From NCBI GenBank assembly GCA_032716605.1, contig CM064552.1, positions 10,272,671 to 10,336,670 of the forward strand: a DNA stretch of 64,000 nucleotides, written 5' to 3'. Under the pieces are notes generated by a model. That model was not told where the DNA came from. It saw nothing but the letters and a program-made list of their open reading frames with translations, and did no database searches. Shown here piece after piece: positions 56,170 to 64,000 of the stretch. Position numbers and translations under genes: made by a program. Numbering within the stretch: position 1 is the stretch's first letter; each line of letters starts with the position of its first letter. The stretch comes from Paralithodes platypus (taxonomy: Eukaryota > Arthropoda > Malacostraca > Decapoda > Lithodidae).

Positions 56170-56403
56170 ACTGTGTGTGCAAGTGAGTATGTTACTACTG
56201 TTGGGTGTCAAAAAAGAGGCCTATTCCCTTGTATTTAGTCACCGTAACAATATATACACAGTTACATTTATGCTTGGAACTTTATATTATGTCTTTGGGA
56301 GTGATAAAATGACCAAACCAATCCAAATTCATGTTAATTTTCTTGTATTTCTTCTCATAATCATTCCAGTCTTAACAGCAGATTGTCCCAGTTTGACAAC
56401 CTG

Positions 56404-56651
56404 CTTACATACATACATACATAAAATTTTAAGACCGAGTGTTCCACACATAAGTGCAGTTTCAGTCTCTTGTCCTAATGGCGGCGTTCCAGGCAACCCT
56501 GTTAAGGGCTGCTTCACTTGTCAAGTTCTTGGATTTGAGATCGGCGCGTATAGTCCGATCCCAGGTCTTCCTCGGTCCACCCCTTGGTGCAGCTCCCTCC
56601 ACAATCACAGACCTGCATTTTTTCACCCAATTTTGTTCATCCATTCTCTCC
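56404..56651 (-). pseudogene. RTE-like LINE D, C-terminus and 3' end
   Basis: The minus strand encodes MDEQNWVKKCRSVIVEGAA, PRGGPRKTWDRTIRADLKS and NRVAWNAAIRTRD, the usual end of these LINE proteins (RPRKTW motif). It then ends in (TATG)n. It joins seamlessly to the reading frame left off at 58132 (GWYGHVE | RMDEQNW) once the CR1-like insert is removed. Confidence 0.85.
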
Positions 56652-58131
56652 AGTGCTAGAAACGGTCATAAGAGACAGACTCGTAAATCACTTAGAGGAA
56701 AATAACATACTTAAAGATACTCAACACGGCTTTCGTAAAAAACGTTCCTGTTTAACAAACCTAGACTTCTTCCACGATATCCTCAACCTCTACGATGAGA
56801 GTAAAGCTGTAGATATTATATACCTTGATTTTCAAAAGGCCTTTGACAAAGTTCCCCACAAACGTTTACTGCTAAAACTAAAAGTGCATGGAATACAAGA
56901 CGGTGTGTTGAAATGGATAGAAAATTGGCTCAGCGACAGAAAGCAAAGAGTAGTCATAAACGGTAAGGCATCTAAATGGACCAATGTAAGTAGCGGGGTA
57001 CCCCAGGGATCGGTACTAGGACCAATTCTCTTTCTAATTTACATCAACGACATAGATGAGGGTCTCACCTGTACAATCTCAAAATTTGCTGACGATACAA
57101 AAATTGCAAATAGCGTACTCTCAAAAGATCAAGTTGACGATATGCAACACAATCTAGATAAATTGTCACATTGGGCCCAAATTTGGCAAATGAGTTTCAA
57201 TGCGGATAAATGTAAAGTACTACATATCGGATACCTAAATGAGAAAGCAAACTATTCGATGAATGGCACTCAGCTTAAGAATGTAAACAGAGAAACCGAT
57301 CTGGGAGTAACAATATCGAGTAACCTAAAACCGAGTCAACAATGTTCAGAAGTTGTTAAGAAGGCAAACAAAATAATTGGCTTTATAGGCAGATCATTTG
57401 AGCATAAATCCAGACATAATCCTAACCCTTTACAATTCCTTAGTCCGCCCTCTTCTGGAATACTGCGTTCAATGCTGGTGCCCTTATTACCAAAAAGACA
57501 TAAACAAGCTAGAACGAGTTCAACGTAGAGTTACCAAAATGATACCTAAACCTAAAGAACAAACCATACGAAGAGCGTCTTAGAGAATTAAATCTATTTC
57601 CTTTAACCCAGCGCAGATTAAGAGGTGACTTAATTCAAGTGTTCAAAATCATCAAAGGCATCGACAATATGAACTGTAGTAAGTACTTCACTATCGACCA
57701 ATCTAATTACATGCGGGGAAACGGTTGCAAAATTATTGGTAAATCTTTTAACTCACACGAATCTAAGAATTTCTTCTTCAATCGAGTTGTCAACTTGTGG
57801 AATGGGCTTCCCCGAGACGTTATAGACTGCAGCACCGTTGATTCATTTAAATTCTGCCTAGACAAATATCTCGCATCAAACCCGCGACTGACTGCGTTTG
57901 TAAATGAATAACTTTAGTTTATCCTCCCCTCAGTTACTAACCCATATGTCCCCTACTAACTTCCTAGTCCTGCCACGTTAGTGGCAGGGCAGTAGTTCCC
58001 TTTCCAATGTTCCCTTACCCACTCTAAACCACTGTTTGGACACTTGATCCTCAGTGTTTTGGAGGACAAGCAGCCTAGAAGGGTCACTAGATCTGTTGTT
58101 GCTTGATTTCCTTTGTACTCCTTTGTACTCC
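56652..58131 (+). pseudogene. CR1-like LINE inserted in LINE D
   Basis: 5'-truncated. The RT is open from the insert edge to about 57415: TVIRDRLVNHLEENNIL, GFRKKRSCLTNLDFF, motif A YLDFQKAFDKVPHK, motif B SGVPQGSVLGPILFLIY, and catalytic FADDTKI intact. Two frame breaks (near 57415 and 57548) precede the C-terminus (57639-57911, ending TAFVNE). The 3' UTR ends with two CTTTGTACTC units. CTCC at both edges is the only possible target duplication; short or absent duplications are usual for CR1. Sister of 26041-28275. Confidence 0.85.
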
Positions 58132-59965
58132 ACATGTCCATACCATCCCAGTCTACTTGTGCGCATCACCTCGCTAATACTCTTTATACCTAAACGTCCC
58201 CTCAGCTCAACATTTGTTATTCTATCCTGTAGCCTGGCCCCACACATCCATCTCACCATTCTCATCTCCTTACGCTCCATTCTGTTGACATCCTCTACTT
58301 TAACGGCCCATGTTTCTGAGGCATACGTCATTGCACTTCTAACACATGAGGCATACACCTTTCCCTTCAGGGGGAGAGGCATTCTTTTCATGGTCAGGAT
58401 TGGCATCAATTCTCTGAACTTCCCCCAGCCACACCTAATTCTAGCAACAGTGGCAGCCTCGGCCCCACCACCGGCAGAGATGGTATCTCCTAGGTAACAA
58501 AACTTGTTCACCAGCTCCAAAGACTCATTTCCAAAATTCACAGCCACAGGATCATCACTTAACACAAGCTCGCCTTTGCACACTACGCACTCCAATTTTT
58601 CTATTTCTGACTTATCCTTCGGCAGGGGCCCCTTTATTCTACTATAGCGCTTACTCCCATGGTGTACCCAACTTCGACAGATGCTACATTGAATTGAGTT
58701 AACGCCCACTCCCTTTCCACACACTGCACATGGGTATGCACCGCTCTTTTCCACATTGCCTCGTCTCAATCTACAATGCATAACCTTGGTTTTGTTAATA
58801 TTGACTCTTAAACCCTTGCTCACCATGCCCTCTCTCCACTCTCTGAATTTGGCCTCAGCATCCTGCATACTGTCAGCTATTAGGACTAAATCGTCTGCAT
58901 AAAACAGTTCCAACGGGAGTCCGCCTCTAAAAACTCTAGACAGCGCCTCCAAGACCATAATAAAGAGGAGGGGGCTTAACACTGAACCCTGATGGACTCC
59001 ACGGACTGCGAACTCATCACTCAGTACACCCCTTCACCCTCACCGCACTTCGCGAATCCTCATACATCTTCATTATCACATGCACCAGCCACTCTTCCAC
59101 ACCAAGTTTCCTCATAGCCCACTGCACAACATCTCTAGGCACCCTATCAAAGGCCTTCTCCAGGTCTACAAACACAAAGTAAAGATCCCTGCCTTTTAGT
59201 AAGTATCTTTCCTGTATCTGCCTGACTATGAAGATAGCATCGGTTGTACCACGTCCTGGCATAAAACCAAACTGCATATCATCAATAGAGTTGCTTTGCC
59301 TGATCAAACCCTCAAGGATTCTCTCGCAGACCTTCATGATTTGGTCAAGCATTTTCAGGCCCCTATAATTTCCTCTATCTAGCGCATCCCCTTTTCCTTT
59401 GTATATATTTACTATTACACTTTTGAGCCAATCCTCTGGGATTTTCTCATCTTTAATAATGGTGTTTATCAACTCTGTGACTAAGTTTACACCAATCTCC
59501 CCTGAGGCTTTTATCATCTCAGCGACAATGTCGGAGCAACCTGAAGTTTTACCGTCCTTCATTTTATTGATTGCGTCGCTCACTACAGCTGGTGCTATCA
59601 AAGCAGGGGGCCCAGATATTGGTTTTTCGATACTAAGCTGTTCCTTATCCCATTCAAACTCTACATTTAGCAATCGTTCATAGTGTACCTTCCATGCTTC
59701 TCTGATTTCATTTTCTGCATACACAATCTTCCCATTATCATTTCTAACACACTGTTCACCTATAATATCCCTACTGTCATTTTTAACTCGCCTAGCTAGG
59801 TTGAAGATTCCATTGGGATTGTCAGTGTTACACACTTGTTCGGAGGACCAGGTCCTTAATGCGATTTTTAGCATTGTAAATAACTCTTTTGGCAGTTTGT
59901 TTAGCTGCCTGGTATTCCTCCCTGCTGCCTCCTTTCTTCCATGCTTTGAAGCATGTATATATATT
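58132..59965 (-). pseudogene. RTE-like LINE D, main part
   Basis: On the minus strand from 59965: CFKAWKKGGSREEYQAAKQ, then the frame 59874-59017 with INKMKDGKTSGCSDIVAEMI, GNYRGLKMLDQIMKVCERIL, QFGFMPGRGTTDAIFIVRQ and VFVDLEKAFDRVPR. After a frame break near 59010 come VRGVHQGSVLSPLLF and catalytic FYADDLVLIADS. An unusual Cys-rich insert (YPCAVCGKG, VNSIQCSICRSWVH) follows, then FCYLGDTISAGGG, YASETWAVKVEDVNR and MRMVRWMCGARLQDRI. The Cys-rich segment is seen in some invertebrate RTE-type LINEs. Otherwise nearly intact, apart from one frame break and the insertion. Confidence 0.85.
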
Positions 59966-60246
59966 ACAAATACAAGTACAGTATACTGTACAAGTATACA
60001 TTGTTAAATCTTTCACCAAATGAACTTCACCATTTCCAAATTTATGACAGCTTTGAGTATTAGAGCACTGGATATATACCTCAGTGTACTACATTAAAAT
60101 GTAAAACTTGCAAACTAAACAAACCTAAACTTGGATAAAAACAATTATAATGTAAAACTTGAAAAATAAACAAACCAAAACTTATACGAACACAGTAAAA
60201 AAGACAAAATAACTAATCAAAATTGCTATGAGGAAACAACGCTTAA
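59966..60246. other. Spacer with two dispersed repeat copies
   Basis: AACTTGCA repeat copies start near 60098 and 60148; the second is more complete (AATCAAAATTGCTATGAGGA at its end). No gene. Confidence 0.6.
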
Positions 60247-60711
60247 CCCTCCAGCCCCGGCTATTGTATTATATAATTTCCCCGAAACCCGGGGGTTTTG
60301 GCCGAAAAACGTCTACGCCTAGGCTATTTTGACTGCTTCCGCATTCCTGCGCATCCCCAAGCGTAGATGTGTTTCGTAGCTGTAGAATGGCGTTGAGTAG
60401 AGCTCTCTAAGTCAACTGGTTCAGTTGTGATGACGATTTCCGTGGAGAGAACTTTGTGGCAATATCAGCCAGTTATCACTACTTTTCACTACTTAACAAT
60501 AACACACAGCAACACACGACAAGCGACGCCTCTCCTTCTTGTGATCGGAGATGCGCGGCGTCGGTCCAGCCGACTGTTGTTTACATGCGTCGGACGGACG
60601 CTTCGCACACCAAGATTAAAGGCTTTCAAGCTGCCGGTGCCTCAGAGCCCTACCGGGTAGCGCGGGGTGTGTTTTTTATGGGTTTCTCAGAGCCCAACCG
60701 GGTCTGAGGGG
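60247..60711. mobile_element. piggyBac-like MITE, family B, copy 2
   Basis: TTAA flanks (60243-60246, 60712-60715), ends CCCTCCAGCCCCGGC and CAACCGGGTCTGAGGGG. Shares the interior of 54096-54573. Confidence 0.75.
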
Positions 60712-60719
60712 TTAAGTAA

Positions 60720-61010
60720 AATAATAATTTATAAATAAAATAACACAATCCACCACATAGGGTGTACATTACTACATGAGCAAGTTAGGCCCTAATCTGT
60801 TTCCCAAGCAAAATAATAACTCATCAAAATCGCTATGTGGAAACAACGCTTACTAAAATAACATTTATGAAATAAAAGAACACTATCCACCACATAGGGT
60901 GTACATTACTACATGAGCAAGTTAATATGTTTCCAAAGCAAACTACAGTAATCGCACACATAACGCACTATCGTCACATTCAAGGAATTAGTCAATTTGG
61001 GAAGTCGCGA
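60720..61010 (+). repeat. Copy of the 36-kb block, internally duplicated
   Basis: CCACCACATAGGGTGTACAT occurs twice (60750, 60889), so part of the block is tandemly repeated. It continues to GGAATTAGTCAATTTGGGAA and then diverges. Confidence 0.75.
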
Positions 61011-61446
61011 AAGACATATATACTACCGGTACAGTAATCATAAAATGAACAATGTAAAACTATTCTGCCTATCTGTCAATTAAAAAATGGGAAGGCTTTA
61101 CAGCATTCAAAAAGGAGATATAGGCTACTGTACTTTTTACGTGTTTAATTTCTATACGCAATAAATTTGTGTATCATCACCCGTAATGGAAGTAATAAAG
61201 GCATCTTACTGAAAGGCATATAAAAAAAATCTAAGTAAAAAAAACTACTCTATAAACTTACCATACATGCTGGTCCTCACATTGAGTGTAACTCTTGAAG
61301 TTAGGCAATTGGTCATCTCCTTCATAGAGTTCTTGTCCCAGTCAAGTCAATCTTCACCAATTCCAGAAAACAGGGACCACTCAATCTCGTTGTATCTTCT
61401 ATTTCGCGCTCTCAAACCTGTATGAGGTTAAGGATATGTTAGATTA
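61011..61446 (-). other. Unassigned region with an exon-like segment
   Basis: On the minus strand CCTCATACAG (61428-61419) is followed by about 157 nt up to ATG|GTAAGT near 61261. The best frame has one TGA. GAGTTCTTGTC is shared with 51561-51669. It may be a decayed exon; coding is not supported. Confidence 0.3.
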
Positions 61447-61649
61447 TAATGTAAAACTTGCAAAATAAACAAACCAAAACTTACGAACACAGTAAAAAGA
61501 CAAAAATAACTAAATCAAAACCGCTATGTGATTTAAGGCAAAGGTTTGGTTTATTGTTTTTCTTTTCTAATCTAGTACATGCGTTAGAAGTACTGTACAG
61601 TATGATGATGTATGCTAGCGAAACCTGGCCTATCAATATTAAAAGGTAA
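61447..61649 (+). repeat. AACTTGCA repeat plus a LINE crumb
   Basis: 61447-61525 is a dispersed repeat copy. At 61600-61645 the plus strand reads MMYASETWPINI, the YASETW box of RTE-type LINEs, in a fragment of only about 15 codons. Confidence 0.55.
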
Positions 61650-61945
61650 AACTTGCAAACAAAGTCAAACCAAAACTGGGACAAAGACAATATAAAGTCA
61701 AAACATATCAAAATCGCTATGTGGAAACAACGCTTACTAAAATAAAATTTATGAAATGAAAGAACACAATCCACCACATAGGGTGTACATTACTACATGA
61801 GCAAGTTAATCTGGTTCCCAAGCAAACTAATTGCACACATAACAACGCACTATCGTCACGTTCAGGGAATTAGTCAATTTGGGAAGTCCGGGACGTTCTG
61901 GCAAATATTACTAAACTCTGCATGAATAAAAGAAACTACAATTAG
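61645..61945 (+). repeat. Copy of the 36-kb block
   Basis: AACTTGCA repeat, ATCGCTATGTGGAAACAA, CACATAGGGTGTACATTACT, TCAATTTGGGAAGTCCGGGA and CTCTGCATGAATAAAAG, in the same order as at 36060-36370. Confidence 0.8.
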
Positions 61946-62104
61946 TGTGAGGTTCTTTACTCCGATGACACCGTGTTGAGGTGGAATCTTCAGTAGGCCT
62001 CTCTGTGATGAATAATGTTTGTAGAAAACTGCCACCACTAATAGTTTATAGACATATTAGTAGTCTGGAATTAATCAACCCATGCGATCAGCCTTTCCTT
62101 TATT
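61946..62104. other. Short unassigned spacer
   Basis: No gene or known repeat recognised between two block copies. Confidence 0.4.
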
Positions 62105-62297
62105 TGTTGTATAGGAAACAGATTAACTTGCTCATGTAGTAATGTACACCCTATGTGGTGGTATGTGTTCTTTTATTTAATAATTTTAATTTTAGTAAGC
62201 GTTGTTTCCACATAGCGATTTTGATAATTTAATTTGACTTTATATTGTCCTTGTCCCAATTTTGGTTTGTTTAGTTTGCAAGTTTTACATTTTAATT
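62105..62297 (-). repeat. Inverted copy of the 36-kb block
   Basis: AGATTAACTTGCTCATGTAG, ACACCCTATGTGGTGG, TTGTTTCCACATAGCGATTT and TTTGCAAGTTTTACATTTTA: the complement of the first half of the block. Confidence 0.8.
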
Positions 62298-62782
62298 AAA
62301 GTATGCAGGAACACAGTCAGGAATCAAATCAGGTGTGAAGTGATGAAATGGTGAGGATGGTGAAAGGGGTGTGTCCGAGCGTGGTGAGTGGACCTCCGCC
62401 CTCGACTCGTGTCTGTCCAGTCCTCTCGTGTGATCGCCGTCATGCCTAGGTTCAACCGCACCTCGCCTTCCGAGAATGCATAACCAATGATGAAAGCGTG
62501 AATAATCCTGAATGACGAGTGAATAATAATACATGACGAGTGAATAATCGTGCATAACTCCAGTCCAGGGGTCTCCTGGTGTTTAGGTTAGCAAGTCGTT
62601 AATATAGGAATGTAATGATTAATCAGCATGTTTATCTTAGCTATTGATAAGGACACCTGTGGTCTTGCCTCTGGACCACAGCTAACAGCTCCTTGTACAG
62701 GCATATACAAAAGTCTTGTCACAAGTATGAATTGAGTTATGAGTTGTCTAAAGATGAGTGAAAGGATCGTATAACATTAGTG
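62298..62782. other. Unassigned region, no gene supported
   Basis: A moderately GC-rich patch at 62370-62470 has a frame of 87 codons on the minus strand without recognisable domains. Small repeats of CATGACGAGTGAATAAT occur at 62510-62550. Confidence 0.45.
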
Positions 62783-62786
62783 TTAA

Positions 62787-63223
62787 CCCGTGGAGCCCCG
62801 GCTAGTTTTGTATTGTTTGTTCACCAGAACCCGGCCGGTTTTCAAAAAATGGTTTTATTCCAGAAACAATAGCGAATGGGTTAGGAATGAAGGAAAAACC
62901 ACAAAAAACAGCTCAAAAAGCTTAAAGAATGGTCCTACAGAGCCCGGAAAACGTATTTTACAAGAGTAAAAAATTGAAGGCAATTACCCCAAAAAACCAG
63001 GTTATTGCGCGCTCACGCGCACGCACGTGGACTTTGAGAGTTTTCAACCATCGGCACGGTTGCGTGGGATACGTACACAGTTCCCATACAAATCTGAGCC
63101 CTCTCGAGTGGCTACACCTGAGGTTACGGTCGGAGCAATTAGGGTGACTCGTCAGACGCGTCGCTGGGGCTGTGCGTTACATACATCGCCGACGCGTCAG
63201 ACGCGTCGCTGGGGCTGTACGGG
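62787..63223 (-). mobile_element. piggyBac-like MITE, family A, copy 3
   Basis: TTAA flanks (62783-62786, 63224-63227), ends CCCGTGGAGCCCCGGC and CTGGGGCTGTACGGG. The right part has CGACGCGTCAGACGCGTCGC, a duplicated GACGCGTC word. Body as in 32187-32623. Confidence 0.8.
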
Positions 63224-63229
63224 TTAAAA

Positions 63230-63545
63230 TGTTCATTTAAAATCAAATTTGCAACATGACAAGACATTAACAATAGTAAAAAATAAAAATATTGATAAGA
63301 TATATAATATTACAAAAAAAAATATATACTGTACAGTATAGCACTCACTAACAATAGTGCTATCGGGTAGGTACCTGTAAGCATAGCATGCCTCAAGTGA
63401 CCCCTATCAATAACTACCCTACAAATATCCTACATTTATCGTACAAATAAACTAAGGAAATCGCAAAAGCAAGCAATTGATACTATCGACAATGAATAGA
63501 TATAATATAAAGACAAATAATTACAAAATATGAAAAAGTAACATG
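63230..63545 (+). repeat. Copy of the second half of the 36-kb block
   Basis: AAATCAAATTTGCAAC, GACATTAACAATA, CACTCACTAACAATAGTGCT, ATCGGGTAGGTACCTGTAAG and AAGCAAGCAATTGATACTAT, as at 36390-36650. A short AT tract and ACTGTACAGTA are inserted near 63320-63340. Confidence 0.8.
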
Positions 63546-63874
63546 TTTAAACAATGAGTACTCTTTTAACAAGAACAATTAATTTAAAAATTCATCAATA
63601 TTAATAATAGAAAAAGATAAACAATAAATACAAACAGACACAAAGTAAGCAGAGGTTATACAAGAAACTTCACGTTAAAAATGCTTGATTAAAATTCTTT
63701 ATGTCAAATTTTAGAATACTGTACAGTCACAGTAATTGACCCTAAAAAGATTAAATTTATGTAACAATTTACTTGCCTCATAAACTCTGTCTACTAAGAG
63801 TCTGTATAGTAACCCAGCTCTAGCCCAAAAGTCATCTACTTTAGTGCAAATTTTATGAAAGATATAAATACGAT
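63546..63874. other. AT-rich region without a gene
   Basis: Nothing coding or repeated is recognised. Confidence 0.45.
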
Positions 63875-64000
63875 GGACAAACTGAAATGAGGATGGTGAG
63901 ATGGATATGTGGCTCTGCAATGTAAGACAAAAACCCAAATGTAGAACTCAGAAGGAGCTTAAGCAAAGAGATTATTAATGAGGATATGCGTAAGAGCAGG
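63875..64000 (+). pseudogene. RTE-like LINE fragment running off the window
   Basis: The plus strand encodes GQTEMRMVRWICGSAM, a stop, then DKNPNVELRRSLSKEIINED, matching the MRMVRWMCG..VELRGRLG segment of LINE D at 58132-59965. It has one stop, and its 5' start lies near 63870. Confidence 0.7.

Noticed and set aside
57978..58982. Host gene with zinc finger (334 codons)
   Set aside because: YADD, YASETWA and MRMVRWMCG motifs show it is the RT of an RTE-like LINE.
62292..62555. 87-codon minus-strand frame as a gene
   Set aside because: Only moderately GC-rich, with small internal repeats and no domain or splice context.
1..64000. Endogenous virus, bacterial operon or rRNA genes
   Set aside because: No capsid, envelope, viral polymerase, bacterial gene order or rRNA sequence was recognised. 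All polymerases seen belong to LINE or DIRS elements.

Overview
This is a eukaryotic, gene-poor, repeat-dense window. No intact host protein-coding gene could be supported. The background is AT-rich and is packed with retrotransposons (DIRS-like, CR1-like and RTE-like LINEs), tRNA-headed SINEs, short DNA transposons (MITEs), a long satellite array and many foldback structures. This mix, together with the frequent ACAGTAC/GTACTGT words, suits an arthropod, most plausibly a decapod crustacean, in which DIRS1-like elements are known. The taxon is an inference from composition and is not proven.

Layout. 1-12 kb: AT-rich DNA with SINEs, a 566-bp foldback MITE between two oppositely oriented copies of an (AAC)n-tailed short retroelement, a piggyBac-like MITE, serial LINE 3' tails and several local duplications. 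12.16-25.2 kb: a satellite array of at least 26 monomers of about 465-481 bp, with a 100-N scaffold gap and a defined right terminus. 25.2-28.4 kb: broken LINEs and microsatellites, ending in an almost perfect 127-bp palindrome. 29.0-30.7 kb: a second short array of the same satellite with the same right terminus, closed by a 330-bp foldback. 31-37.7 kb: duplicated intergenic or intron-like blocks, MITEs and nested (AAC)n elements.

38.09-46.43 kb: an almost complete GC-rich DIRS-like retrotransposon of about 8.3 kb. It has inverted terminal repeats, an internal complementary region that reproduces the two joined ends, a gag-like region, reverse transcriptase/RNase H/methyltransferase-like pol, and an apparently intact tyrosine recombinase. 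Two single-base frame breaks (in gag and in pol) are the only obvious lesions. 46.6-50.5 kb: a three-level nest of LINEs with two perfect 11-bp target-site duplications. 51.6-54.8 kb: a pogo-like MITE and a LINE split by a short retroelement and a piggyBac-like MITE. 56.4-60.0 kb: an RTE-like LINE on the minus strand, split by a CR1-like LINE on the plus strand. 60-64 kb: more copies of the blocks seen at 36 kb, two piggyBac-like MITEs and a LINE fragment running off the end.

How it works together: the DIRS element carries the apparently intact recombinase and the best-preserved set of proteins. The LINE copies are 5'-truncated and frameshifted, yet their 3' tails match those of the short retroelements they would mobilise. 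The nesting gives a relative chronology. All clade names for LINEs and MITEs rest on motifs, termini and target sites read by eye, not on database searches.
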